Below are positions 1-13,500 of a DNA stretch of 64,000 bases, in pieces; the first letter of the stretch is position 1; every line of letters begins with the position of its first letter. The stretch lies in contig OZ007507.1 of NCBI GenBank assembly GCA_963931865.1, forward strand, positions 9,831,533-9,895,532. Reading direction: 5' to 3'. The notes beneath the pieces are model-generated. The model was not told where the DNA came from. It did no database searches and saw only the letters and a list, made by a program, of their open reading frames with translations. Source of the stretch: Axinella damicornis (lineage: Eukaryota; Porifera; Demospongiae; Axinellida; Axinellidae). A program made the translations under genes and the position numbers.

Positions 1-989
1 ATGACCTTCTCTTTAGCGGCCAACCTTATGGTGTCGGGACAGTAGTGGCTGGAATGGCCGTCAAGCAAAAGCAAAAGCGGTCTTGCCAAGGGAGCGTATC
101 GCAAGAAGTGGTTGTTAAACCACGCATCAAAAAGTTCTTGATCAATCCAGCCTCGACTGGAAAGACCATAAACCGTTCCTGGCACTTCTCCGTCAGCGAA
201 ATACGGTGGCAAGGTCTTTCTATCCAGTATCACCATTGGTGGAGTGCAACTACCCGAAGCGCTAACGCAGGCAACTACAGTTACTTGTGACTTATCGCCA
301 GACGCTGGAGCGAGAGGATCCTTAATGCCCCGCTTAAACACACCCTTTACAGATTTAGGGTTAAGCGGCATTCCGGACTCGTCAACGTTGAGGATTTGAC
401 CTGGTTTATCAAGCAGTTCATTATCAATCATTGTTTGTTCTAGTAGGTCAAAGTAACGTCGCACTATTTCCGGATCGCTTGCATTGTGTCTCGCTTTGGA
501 CAGTGAAGCCGGCGCTCTGAGGGTGAGGTTCGGGTGTCGTCGGCAGAAAGACTGCCACCACCCACTCGTCACATTGGCATGCATTCCTTTCCTCTCCAAC
601 ATCCTCGTCACGATCGCCAGCACCTCTTGCCTTGACTTTGGATATCCAATGGCAGAAGAGCGCAACAAGAACTTCACTAGCTCCTCCTCTTCTTCTACGT
701 TTAGATACGGTTTGGGGCCACTAGTGGAGCCCACAATCACTCTGCCGCTAATCCTATCCCCTAGAGTGGACTTAGGGACACCAAATCTTAGCGCAGCCTC
801 TCTTATCGCCATACCTTCACGAGTGACGGCTTCAATTGCTTTCTGCATGTGCAGTTCATCCCATTCTTTGTAAAAGGAAGGTCGTGACAACGGACGATCA
901 GAAGCAGCTGCAACACCAGGATTAATACGCACATGCGAATCCGAACTGCCACTGGTGAACACCCTACGACTCAGTGGCGCATGCAACAT
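1..989 (-). CDS. pogo/Tigger-like DDE transposase, cut by the window edge
   Basis: The minus strand is open from about 1030 to base 1 with no stop. The first good methionine is at 989-987, and a pyrimidine-poor AG acceptor near 1012 could precede it. The product starts with a Ser-rich stretch, then a psq-type helix-turn-helix (MQKAIEAVTREGM, then REAALRFGVPKSTLGDR) at about residues 40-75. A CENP-B/Tigger-like middle domain with the WWQSFCRRHP motif follows. The DDE catalytic core has its first Asp in QILNVDESG and its second in LLLLLDGHSSHY. The third acidic residue lies beyond the window. Known members of this family cut and paste DNA elements flanked by TA duplications. No frameshift is visible over about 330 codons, so the copy may be recent or domesticated. 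I could not see terminal inverted repeats. Confidence 0.85.
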   Translation of the reverse strand, partial: MLHAPLSRRVFTSGSSDSHVRINPGVAAASDRPLSRPSFYKEWDELHMQKAIEAVTREGMAIREAALRFGVPKSTLGDRISGRVIVGSTSGPKPYLNVEEEEELVKFLLRSSAIGYPKSRQEVLAIVTRMLERKGMHANVTSGWWQSFCRRHPNLTLRAPASLSKARHNASDPEIVRRYFDLLEQTMIDNELLDKPGQILNVDESGMPLNPKSVKGVFKRGIKDPLAPASGDKSQVTVVACVSASGSCTPPMVILDRKTLPPYFADGEVPGTVYGLSSRGWIDQELFDAWFNNHFLRYAPLARPLLLLLDGHSSHYCPDTIRLAAKEKV

Positions 990-3339
990 CTTTGAGGACG
1001 CACTAGCAAGCTGTATGTGGACAGACGAAAGAGTATTCTCAAAAAATGTAGCATGTTAGACTGTTTAGTGACAGTTAGACAAGGTTGTTGACGTCAACAC
1101 TTACCTAGACAGCGGATATAGACTCTCTCTTCAGTAGATCCCTCTGGACGTGGCTAAGGAGAGGCAGAGCCGTTGAGAAATGCCCGTTCTCGGCCTTCTG
1201 CTAGCAGGTACAGGTGAGAGGCAGCTAGATCCAAAATGGCTGACCTGCACATGGTCTCTAGTTCAAAGTTCAAAGTTTGAACTTTGAACTTTGAACAGAC
1301 AATGTGCCTGGGAACGAGTCTCACAGACTGCACGCGCCAGCGCCATGGCGCCATGGCGTACCGTCGATCGAAGGGACAGGGTACGAAGCATCCGCCATGG
1401 CTTACAGTAGCGCCATCCAGCTCGTGGTCACGTCGTCGTGTTCTGTCTTGGACCTTTCAGGACACCGAGATCGTTTATGCAACCGAGGGGGCGTGTCCGA
1501 TATTAGATCGTGCGGATCTTGAAGGTTCAGTTGGCTCTGCTCACAACAAGAGGTGAGCTACAGTGACCGCTCATGTTTCTTTGTTGGTATCAGCCCTACA
1601 ACTAGTGATGGCGCGAGTTACACCTGTGAGTTCCCTGCAGTCCGAGAACAGATACGTTTGTCCGACTTTTGACGCATTCGGACTAAGGCTTCGCACGAAT
1701 TTAACTTGTGACACAGCGTGAGCGTGACACTCGGTCACGAGTATGTTGACAACAGTAGTAGAGCGGACCTGTATGGGGGCGAGACTCGCGGCCATAAGTA
1801 TACGCGCGTGAGTAACGCTGTCCGACAATAGATGTCGACCGAATATTGCTCACTTACTCTACAGCCGCCGAAGCTGGATCAAAGATGGAGTCAGTGCGCT
1901 GGAAAATAGCGAGCAGGGCGTCATCAGCTAGTACTACGCATGTCGCAGTGATCCAGGTTGAATAAAACCTTCGGATAAAACCTTCGCGAATCGCCACAGA
2001 AACGCAAAAGTTTTCACCCGCGAAAGAAACCTGCTATATTTGCAGTGGATTTTGGCACTGTGATAGCCACTGTTGTATTACCGATTCTTCAAGTGGCAAC
2101 CACACTGCTGGTAGGCTTGTGTAACAAGTAGGGCGAACTCACTTGAGAATGATCTTCTGATTGCATCCACCAACCCATGTAACCTCGTCCATTACTGCAT
2201 GCACACCCTACATTTCCAATACATAGGAGTGTTTTGTGAGACTAAGTAAGCGATGTGGTTGTGTACTGCTCAGTGTAAAGTGCTGCTGTTTTGTGTGATA
2301 ACCATCAGGAGAGATCTACACAGGTTTAATTATTCTTTCTCGAAGTTTCTAGAACCCCCAAAATGTACCTCTTTTCTGTCCCCTTGCGTCGCTGGGCCTG
2401 AACTGCTCCCTCAGGTACATGTAATTTCAACCATCCTAGCAGATAGTGACTCAAACCACTCCCGCCAATTAACAAACTTACATGTAAGTCAAGTCTCCTG
2501 TGAAATGTCAACCTGCTGTAGCTAAAAAAACAGGTCAGGAACTTGAGGCCCTACATGGCAAGATGACTTGTTTCTAAGTCCTTGTGGGTGTACATGTAGT
2601 TCTGCTAAACGGTCTTGAGCACAGAAACAAAGAAACAGTTTACTTGGTCTGGCCTTTTAGCTTAGGTTACGGGATACCTAGTATACATAACGTACAAGTT
2701 ACCTTTGTCCCTCCATGCAAGAACTAGCTAGAGACACGCAACAAAAACGAGGTATAACAGCGATATGAGTACCTTCTAGCTGGTATGATCTTAGCGCCTG
2801 AGTACAACATGCCAACATACATGTAGGAAGTGGCATCAAAGTTCAAGGTTGAATTGGCCATTTTTGGTGTCAGATTTTGCAATCCGAAAGGGCTAACAGG
2901 CCAGCTTGGCAGCATCCATGGGAAGTTTTCAACTGACTGGAGGGCGACTCGGAGTGGGTTTGCTTCACTGCCGTTGGAAAAACGAATGATGGTCGTTCAT
3001 ACCACAAAGCCATTCGCTTTTCGCCTGCTCAGGCAAGTAGAACGCACAGTATCCACGAACAGGATGTTTATCTTGGTAAAACATTTCAAGCCGCCCTGCC
3101 CCTTTACAGTCTAATATACGGTTAGATGTTACTTCAGCGGTAAAAAATTGACGCCAAAGTCACGCACACATTTCGCTGTTGACTGTAAACCGCAAGCGCA
3201 CACCGCGCATGCGCAGTAACCCATAACCTTAATACACAGGTGAAAGGATACATGTACGTGAACTCTTGGTACAGGGTGTACTAGGCAATGTGGGGAAGAT
3301 GGAAGTCATGTGGATGTCTTCTCTTCTCATGCAATCTAG
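990..3339. other. region without an assignable gene
   Basis: Only short ORFs occur here and none shows a recognisable domain. Sponge-like low-complexity TACATGTA words are scattered through it. A palindromic GTTCAAA cluster sits at 1260-1296. The missing N-terminal exon(s) of RBM42 should lie in or before this stretch, but I could not identify one with confidence. Confidence 0.5.
1260..1296. repeat. AGTTCA-type palindromic cluster
   Basis: Repeated half-sites AGTTCA spaced by one A (AGTTCAAAGTTCA) are followed by their reverse complement, giving a near-perfect 36-bp palindrome. The spacing is that of a DR1 nuclear-receptor element (HNF4/RXR type). Function is an inference only. Confidence 0.4.
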
Positions 3340-4024
3340 CCTACTGCTCCCAGGCTTAGCCCTCTACTCCCTGGAGCCCCTCTCTCTGGCCCTGTGATCC
3401 CCAGACCCGGCCCCCCTCCCCTGCTGCCTCCTCGGCCTGGCATTCCTCCCTCTGGAGCCCCTCCCCCTGGTGCCACGCCACTTCTCAGTCACGGTCCTCC
3501 AGGAGCTCCTTCCCCTGGAGCCCCTCCCCCTGGAGCCCGTCCCCCTGGTGCCCCTCCCCCTGGTGCCTCGCCACTTCTCAGTCATGGTCCTCTAGGAGCT
3601 CCTTCCCCTGGAGCCCCTCCCCCTGGAGCCCGTCCCCCTGGTGCCCCTCCCCCTGGTGCCTCGCCACTTCTCAGTCAAGGTCCTCCAGGAGCTCCTCCCC
3701 CTGGTGCCTCGCCACTTCTCAGTCAAGGTCCTCCAGGAGCTCCTCCCCCTGGAGCCCGTCCCCCTGGAGCCCCTCCCCCTGGAGCCCCTCCCCTTGGAGC
3801 CCCTTCCCCTGGAGCCCGTCCCCCTGGAGCCCCTCCCCCTGGAGTCCGTCCCCCAGGAGCCCCTCCCCCTGGTGCCTCACCAATTCCTAGGCCAGGTCCC
3901 CCTGGAGCCCCTCCCCCTGATGCCTCAGGTCCTCCACGTGCCCCTCCTCCTGGTGCCATGCCAATGTTCAGACCTGGCCCCCCTCCCCCTGGCCTACCTC
4001 CTGGAGCCATTCATCCCGGACCAG
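3340..4024 (+). CDS. RBM42: RBM42 exon with GAPPP/GARPP coding minisatellite
   Basis: The exon starts after a pyrimidine-rich acceptor (TCTTCTCTTCTC then CTAG at 3336-3339) and ends before GTGGGT at 4025. It encodes about 228 residues made almost only of Gly, Ala, Pro and Arg in 15-bp units (GGAGCCCCTCCCCCT), with interspersed SPLLSHGPPGAP-type units. Units repeated almost exactly at 3480-3760 point to recent expansion. The opposite strand is also open through much of it, an effect of the GC-rich period-3 repeat. Human RBM42 is Pro-rich here but not this regular. Confidence 0.75.
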
Positions 4025-6287
4025 GTGGGTTACTATCGTTGTGTCACTCCAGTAGTAATGATGCAGTTACATGTAGGGTACCACAGATACTGCTTTTTAC
4101 TGATATACTGTGACCAATCTAAACCAAGATGTGCAGTATCGGTGTTACCCTAGATACAGTGGTACATGCATATACCTGCTATTGGTTCTCGCATTTTGAT
4201 TCTTAATGTGGAAGGACAACATTGTCACATATTTGAACTCTTGTGTGCCACAGAAACCTGTGTATACCAAACGTTCTTTCCCCCTCCCCCGCGTGCTGCG
4301 AAGGTCTGGCCTGCGAGACTACATGTAGGACTTGCAGATTGCAGTGCATGTACCGTACGCCACCTTCGAAAATACGCCCTCCCTCACTTTTCCGCCCAAG
4401 TTCCTGCACAGGGTAGTTTAACTTGTTATAACTCTCCCTAGTGAGCGTCTACTGGAATATCTAACCTACACGTGCACAACTTTTTCAGATCATCTCTCAG
4501 ATCAGATTGAGTAGTCACCGTTGACGAGGACGATACAAGTCATCTCGCTGCCACTCTTCTGCAGGAAATACCAGGAAATGTCCCGTGGTACATGACCGAC
4601 AGTATTGCTGTTCTGGAGGCTAGCTATAGGGAAGTCGTCGTGAATGTTATGTGAAGTGGCAGCTCTTCTTGAATGTAGGGAGACCACGCATGATGGCCAC
4701 GAACAGTGCTGGCGATCATTTGTGCTTTTGTAACTGTGACCATGAACCTTTGCAGTGTCATAAATGTTGCAAAACTAAATGGGGGTATGTACAAAATGGG
4801 GGGGCGTATTAACAAGAGACTACGGTACATGTTCATGTTATGACCATTTAGCTTTCATGAGGCTTTCATGAGGTATGATGAATGTCGTTGTCATGCGATC
4901 TACATTGTACTTTATGCCTGCCATCTCAAACAGGTGGTCGCTGTATGCATATGGCTCATGTGTACTTTTGTCACCATCGATTGCAATCACATTTGAGTCT
5001 TGTCACATGCTGTTTGGGGCATGGCTTTACTTGTACTCCAGCATGTACCCCAATCCAGTGCATACCCTCTATTAGGCACATGGTTGCACCGTAACCGAGG
5101 TCAGATCTCAGTGCCCCATTCCTCGTGTTGAATACTAGTGACAATTCAATCATTGAGTGTAAACAGCAGACGCCCTAAGATTTAACGTATTGTTCTTGCA
5201 CTCTAAACGGCAAAGCAACAAAACAGCCAAGTGTGGGTAAAGAAACTGCACTCCACGATCCGCTACTGGGCTGGCATGGCTTGTCATTTGAGTATAGCTT
5301 CTGTCTTCAGACGGACCCCATACACAGTAGATAAACAGACAGCTTGTTGATGAATGGTATGCACGAAGGCGGTTGCTGGCAGTTTGGGGCTGGTGTGTTA
5401 CCAGAGATGTGTGTTGGTTCTCGGCCCTCTGAGCCAAGCGTAGTACACTTGCATTGTTATTTTGACGATCAAAGGAGGAAAGGAGGTTTGATCATGCTGG
5501 ATGGAGTTGACATAAAAGTTATTGCTGAGCACATTAGTGCGAGGCACTGAATGGAGGCTCTATTTCTCACTATATACATGTACGTATGTACGTACTGGAA
5601 CATGTCGCGCTCTCTGGAATGCTGATAGGAATGTTGCGGGTTTCCTGCCGGCCAATTGAGTTTTAATGTCGTGAGGGCTCGATGCTATGAGAAGAACAAC
5701 CTTGAGACAGATCAGTGGACGAGCATGCGGTGACTCCAAGGGCTTGCAGAGCTGGAGCAGCTACATATGGAGTCAAACAGTCAGCGCAGTCGACATGTGT
5801 TTATAGCGCAACTCCACGATAGTCTCGCGTAGCCAGAGGCTAGGGTACAAGCGAGCGGGGCCTTCAGGGCTTGCAGAGCTAGAGCAGCTACATGTGGAGT
5901 CGAACAGTGAGTGTGTATGTAATTGACATGTTTATCTCAGCTCCAGCTCCACACTCTCAAATTCACTAGCTAGATCGATCAATTATACTCATAAGCACGT
6001 GGTTAGGTCACGCATGCGGCATATGCGCGAGGCATGATACAGATACGTATTCCTAGTACCAAATTGTTATAATCATGATTTGTGTATTGTGTGTGTGGCA
6101 GGTCCCCACCCAGGTCCTGGCCCGATGTTCTTCCCCTCACAATCTGCTACTCCTCCGTTCAACCTGCACAATCAAGGTGATATCTGCATACTGGGGGTGG
6201 TCACTCCAATACGTGCAGTACTTGTACAAAGGTCACAACCTGTGGCCACCAAAAAACTGCCTGTGACTACATGACCATAAGATTTTA

Positions 6288-6327
<40 letters not shown>

Positions 6328-7515
6328 GTGTCTGTCTGTGTGTGTCTGTGTGTAACAGAAGTGGGATGTTCGTGGGGCGGGATTAGACTATAGTGACGCG
6401 CGACCTTAGTACTACGATTTACTGAACCTCGAACTCTGCATAGAATGTTCGAGAATAGTAGACATGGCTGGAATCTTCCCGAACAGCTGGCGAGGAGCAG
6501 CAGCCGAAGCGGATGCAGTCGGGGAGCAGTTGAAACGGACGCAATCGAGAGCAGCAGCTGAAAGCGGACGCGAGCGGCAAGCAGCAGCTGAAGCGGATGC
6601 AAACGGGGAGCAGCAATTGAAGCGGATCGAGTGGCAATCTCGTCGAGAGCAGCAGCTGAAGCGGATGCAATCGGGGGGCAGCAGCTCTGCACAGAGAGCT
6701 GTCCGGCGCCGGATTACTCACGCAGGCAAACGAGGGGGAAGTAGCTGAGCGAGCTACTTGTACTACTAAACTGCTGGTGGCCATGTGAAAAATTTACCAT
6801 TACTGTGTGACTTCTTTGTACATAATTATGCATGACTTTACATGTACACACACACACAACACACATACACACTACATGCATGTGTATGATCCGACACAGC
6901 AGGCTTCCCCCCTGGCATGGTTCCCCTGCCTCCCCGACCCACACTACCTGCGATGATCCCCTCTCCCCTAGTCACACCACACCAGGTGAGATTAATCTCA
7001 CCAGGCAGCCATGCTGTATGACCTCCTGTGCACTTTGTGTGTAGTCGTGCATTCATGCAGACCCACAAGTATTACCATACAGTTGTAGTACTCGCATTGT
7101 ACTCGCATCTTCCCCTCATCAGAGGCATCAGAATCAGTCTGGTTCATGCATCTGCATGCACACAAACAACACACCACACACACACACACCACACCCACAT
7201 GCACACGCACTGCACATTCACACACATCCGACACATACCACCTGCACACATACGTACACACAGTTACATGTACTGCACACACACACACACACACACACTG
7301 CACATTCACACACATCTGACACATACACACACACACACACTGCACATTCACACACATCTGACACATACACACACACACACATGCATGTACACCACACACA
7401 TACACACATACATGTACATGTACTGTTACAAAGTGTCCTGCTAATACACCCCCCCCCCCCCCCCCCCCATTTGTACACTACATCTTTTCGAATATGCAAT
7501 TAGTCTCCGCAGTAA

Positions 7516-7552
<37 letters not shown>

Positions 7553-10500
7553 ACCCCCCCCCCCCCCCCCCCCCAACTTTTTACCAAGTACACAATTAGG
7601 ACACTTCCAAAGGTCATGTTTACATAGGAACAACATTTACAAGCATTCCACAAACAGCTGATCTGAGTCATCACTAAAATGTTCACCTAGCTCATCTGCA
7701 TCTGCATCTGCTCATCTGCATCTGCTCATCTGCATCTGCATAGCTACATGTATCACTCTCTTCTGCTTCATCTTCTTAACTCTCCTCGCCCACGGCCTCT
7801 GAATCCAGCTCGAGCATGTGTAGTTAGATGTTCCAGGAGATGGAGTGTTATAAGTCAAACTAACCCTGTGCAGGATCTTTGGCTGAAAAGAGGGGGGGAG
7901 GGGCGCATTAGCGGGGCACTACGGTACCACACATGCACACACACCATACCACACACACTACACACACACACATCGCACACACACACCACACACTTCGCAC
8001 GCACACACCACACACTCCGCACACACTGTACATGCACAGCCCAGCATTCCATTGGCGCCTGTAGTAATGCCTGTACCCCTACCAGTCCAAGCCCCCTCCA
8101 TCCCCATGGCAACCATCCCCATCAGCAGCAGCAAGAAAACAGGTAGTGCAACAGTACAACTAATAGATGTGCAATTTCAGGATATTATAGGACCAGTTTA
8201 GATGATAACAAATTTAATGTACGTGTAGGTTGCTGCAGGTTTAAGCACTGCATGGTTGCACGATAACATTAAATACACATGCATATGTACATGTACGTAT
8301 GCACAATAACATTAAATGCACATGTACATGTATGCACAGTAACAATACACATGTACATGTATGCATGATGACATTAAATACAGATGTAGTATGCATGTAG
8401 TATGCAAAACCGGAAATGCAATGAACATGTCATGTATAACAAGTGAGTCTTTAAAAGACTTGATGTGTCTCGGCACGACTTGGTATCAGCTAGAATCATG
8501 CAGAGGACATGGCAGCTGCTTAACCCTTTATTATGACTGCAAAATCTGTTAGCTATGAGACTTTCAGCTTAAGTGAGCGTCAATATCCCTGGAGGTTCTG
8601 TGTGAGCAAGGGGTGGGTCAGGAATGTTCACCCAAAGGGTGAAAGCAGTATGGTCGTGTCTGGGTTTGATGTTTAGTCAACACCTTGGCCAATTCTTTCA
8701 GCACTTATCTATAGGCCTATAGCTAGCTAGAGCTGAGTGAGCTTTAGTATGCACTTGAGTGCAGCACACTGGATGGGTGAGTATTCATTGTCCTGAATTA
8801 AGTATTAGAGCTACGTAGCAGCAGTCTTAGTAAGAGGATTCATGAGCAGCCATGCAAACCCATAATCATTTTTGAAGATCTACTTGCAGGTTATAAATAC
8901 GTTTGACACCCTATTAAGGATGTAGAGCATGCATGCAGCACTTGCGCGGGCGCATTGCGAAAAGCGACGTACGTACCTACGCATCCAGCACTGTGTCTCG
9001 GCACTTCGGTGCCGAGACAAAAATGGAGACATACATCTACATGTTCATTTAAGTATCACCTGCTGTTGTCATGAAAGGTTGTAAATCTGTTACCATGGTT
9101 ACTCACATCACCTGGGTATACAATTTGATAGAGACTGAACTTTGACCTGTAGCCTCTGTCCGCTTCACGTGAATTCCTTCTCATGACCATGTGACACGCA
9201 TAACATGGGGGTAGTGCATGGTCACAGAAAATTGTAGTCGCTTGACACTAGCTATTGACAAGCATCAAACAACGCAACTACCATCCTTTGTGCATCTCTA
9301 CTGGGGGGCTGAGAAAAGACTAGAGTTTTCAGTATGCCACTACATTGTATCCATGCATACCACCATACAGTGTATGTAACAACTAGGGTAGCCTCATTCC
9401 CAGGCCACGGCCTCCCACGCGGCCTGGGAACGAGGCTACAACTAGGGTTGCACCGATGGTACACAAGACTCACCTCTGGTCGCTCCTTGACAAGGACTTT
9501 CCACTTCAACCATCACCAACCGCTACATGTACCTGCTGCATGAATTTCTAACCTGCCAAGTGTCACCAGGTCCTTTTGCATGTGGGCCTGGGTACGAGGC
9601 TATCACTGGGAGGGTCTAAAGTTCTCCTATTGTTAACTGTGTGCAGGTGCAGAGGCAGCTGCTGTCGATCTGGACAGTTTACCTATTCCCACAAAGCCCC
9701 CAAAGAGGAAGAAGGACCCTAAGAAACTCAGATTGGCTGGGGGAAAGGCCTGGGAGGACCGCACACTGGATGAGTGGGATCCCAGTGAGTGTTCGATGTT
9801 CGTGCATATACAGTAGCGGTCACGTTTTGTTTCAAACAAAAGCCTCGTTCCCAGGCCTTCTATACCTCCAGTTTTTGATCGCTTGCAGTATGCAAAAGCG
9901 GAGGGGGAAGGCCTGGGGAATCTTCTCGTGATCTGCGGCACGGCTTATGTCACAGATTCTAGACTCAATGGCTTCTTTACAATCCCATCCACAGCTACAG
10001 AGAAGCTAGAAAATGTTTCGGATAGGCCCTACATTTTGTGCATGTACCTGTAAAACATATCCAGGTTCGAAGCAAAACCGCTGAGGGAGAGCTGTGATAC
10101 AAGTGGCGAAACTCCTAATATTGCCGCCTTTTCGCTCCACGAGAAGATTTCGTCGTAGCTGGGCATTTTCACGTTTGTCACTCGGCAGCCCTTTGGAGCC
10201 ATGGCTTGTAGCCTGGGTACACTTCATATGCTCGGTGTAGCTCTCAGTTGGCACTTGTCCCATTTTCATAGCCAGCACAGAACGCAAGATCGGTCGCGTA
10301 TATGACTTTGACAGTTGATATGAGGGACGACGATGTATGACGGTCGTGCCGCAGATCACGTGAGTAGTTTCCCATGGCCTCCTCCCTCCGGTTTTGCATA
10401 TTGCAAGTGATCAAAAACTGGAAATGTAGAAGGCCTGGGAACGAGGCTATCAAAAGACTGATTGCTCTATGGTGTGAATCATTCCAACTGGTGGCCATAA

Positions 10501-13500
10501 TCGCAAGGAGCATCCTGTTAGTACTGTATGAAAGTGTTATAAATCACTGGTAAGTGTTAGCCCTTTTCCTGGGCCACCTAATGACGCCATATGACGTCAT
10601 GAGACTTTCAGCTTCATGATGTCACACATCCAGCAATGTACTTGGGAGATAGGTTCTGCGACAGCAGAAAGGGCGGGACAGGGGGAGGTGGGTGGGTGCA
10701 CCCGGAGGGTGCAAACAGCATAGCCGTGTCTGGGCTCCGCGGTAGAAAGGTCTTGGTCAGCACTGGGAAGGCCATTTCCGCCGTTTTTAGCATAACCCTC
10801 CATTTCCAGTGTTCATGGTCCGTTTTTTAGCTATGGCAGGTTGGCCACTTCTCGGGAGGCACCTAGGCTTGATTGCAAGTTCGTTAGTTGGTGGGTATGG
10901 TTAAGTCACATATATGCTTGGTGTAGCTGAAATTACCTATGTGAGCAATTTTGAGCCCAGCAACGCCAGGGAACAGAAATTAGGGTATGTTTAAGTGTTG
11001 AAATGACCTCGAGAAAGAAATTTGGGCCCTAAAAAGTTAAGGGTTACTGCATACTAGTAGTGTTGGTTAGACGCTAACTTGGACATTCCCTCTCATAATG
11101 GGCTCTTGCACAAACTGTATTTCCAAACCTAACTGTTCTGAGGCCATCTGTTTGTCAGTCCATGTTCGTCGCTATCGACCATCAAATTCAATACAATTTT
11201 AAAGTGTGTGTGTCTGTGTATGCGTGATGGAAGTGGGCGTGGGTCGGGGCGGGACTGACTACAGTGACGGACAACCTTTGTACTTTACTACTACACTGTA
11301 CATCTGAACCTCAAACTCTGCAAAGGTTGCGCGAGAACGATGGGCAATGCAAAGGTCTAGGCTAAAACATTCCAAAATGGCTGAGGCTGTAAGTGGACAC
11401 AATCCGGGAGCAGCAGGTGAAGTGGATGCGATCTGAGGGTAGCAACCAGGGAGCTGCTGCTGAAGTGGACGCGATCGTGGCCAAACAGCAGCTATAGCGG
11501 ACGCGATTGGGGAGCAGCAGCTATAGCGGACACAATCGGGGAGCAGCAGCTGAGGCGGATGCGATTAGGGAGCAGCAGCTGAGGCTGACAAGATTGGGGA
11601 GCATCAGCTTAGGCGGATGCGGGCGCCGGTCTGCTAACATAGGCAAACGAAGGGGAAGTAGCTGAGCGAGTGAAGCTACTTGTTTAGATTTGAGTGTCCA
11701 ATTGAGTTTTAACTATGTGACCTGCTAGAGACCATGTTGCTGTCATTGAAGCAATCACTTTGCTGGGATGGATCGCTAGCACATCATTGACAATTTGTAT
11801 AATAGTTTATGCAAGCATGAAGCGATGCAAGGATACACAAATAGCTGCAATGAGAGCGTACCCTAGAGTACATATGTGACTAGCTAGGATAGAGTAGTCT
11901 TGGCCCGTGCATCAGATGAGTATCATTAGCCTATAATAATTATTATGCTTTATGGAATAGTTAGTTAATTACTAATATGCAAAACAAGAGTTGTAGTTTA
12001 GTAGTTAAACTGAAACAGCACTGCCTGAGTTTACAGTGGTGACAACTGCATGTACATGCTGATCACTGCAAGTTGGTACAGTGTACATGTAATTCAGTTG
12101 GTAGTCAAATCACATCATGTCTCCTTTTGATATCGTACTCACAAGTGACTTCTTCCTGGTACAGTTAGCCAGTGCATGACCCCCTTCAGGGCTTATATTG
12201 TACAAGATGGTATCAGTACGAATACAACCATGTACATTTCTTGTATTGTCTGTAGATGACTTCCGGATCTTTGTGGGAGATCTTGGCAACGATGTGAACG
12301 ATGACACTTTGGCACGAGCCTTCTCCAAGTACCCAACCTTCCAGAAAGCCAAAGTTATCCGAGAACGACAGACGAAGAAGACCAAGGGCTACGGTTTTGT
12401 CAGCTTCAAGGACCCACATGACTTCATGCAGGCCATGAGGGAGATGAATGGTATGACACAGTAGGGAGAATATTAATTTCGAGCGATGTAGCCAGTGGAT
12501 TTTTTGCTGTATTCTATGGGGCCGAAGGTGAAAACTTCAAGGCATTCTGAAATGCCAAGTACCGTATTATCGGGAGATTACAGTACCAGTGCATGAGGAA
12601 ACTAATCATCCAGTCTTGGCATGTTGTGTTTGTACAATGTATCTCTATCAGTCACACACTTCAGTTGCGTAGGCAACTGGTACTGCCACTGTTCTAATGG
12701 GGTGCCGTTATTTATAGTGCGGAGATACTGTGTGCAAGTGATTACGGGTTTTCATCAATAATTATGTTTAACAAGGCTGTACTGGTTATACCTAGCCTCG
12801 TTCCCAGGCTCCTCAGCTTTTTGCAACAAAAAGCTGGGGAGGATCCTGGGAATGAGGCTGGTATTACCTCCTTCCCAAGGGGTATACTTGTGCAGTAGCG
12901 GCCAATATAAGGTTCCTGTAGCATAACCGTAATACGGTGCAAGCGTACTAAAATGGCTGTACGCCTACGTTTACATTGTGTAGTACGGAAGCCAACTACG
13001 TTTGCTGACTCGACGTCACACACATGATGGGTGGGCATACCGGGATGGTCTGGGTATCCTCAGTGTACGTCAGGCACAGGGTGGACATCCCTGGATTTGT
13101 CCAGTATGTCCAGTATGGTTTGGGTATGAGGATACTCAGACACAGGGGTGGATTTCCCTGGATGGTCCAGTGTATGGATATTACTCAGACACGGGTGGAT
13201 GTCCCTGGATTGTCTGGGTATCCTCAGACATGGGTGGATGTCCCTGGATGGTTGCAGTGTATGGATATACTCAGACACAAGGGTGGATGTCCCTGGATTG
13301 TCTGGGTATCCTCAGACACGTGTGGATGTCCCTGGATGGTCCAGGATGGTAGCAGTGTATGGATATACTCAGACACAAGGGTGGATGTCCCTGGATTGTC
13401 TGGGTATCCTCAGACACGTGTGGATGTCCCTGGATGGTCTCAGTGTATGGATACACTCAGACACAGGGGTGGATGTCCCTGGATTAATTGTCGGGTATCC

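Noticed and set aside
3364..4010. Gly-rich minus ORFs and a second plus frame over the RBM42 Pro exon
   Set aside because: Antisense and shifted readings of the same GC-rich period-15 repeat. The chosen frame joins the RBM42 exons by phase.
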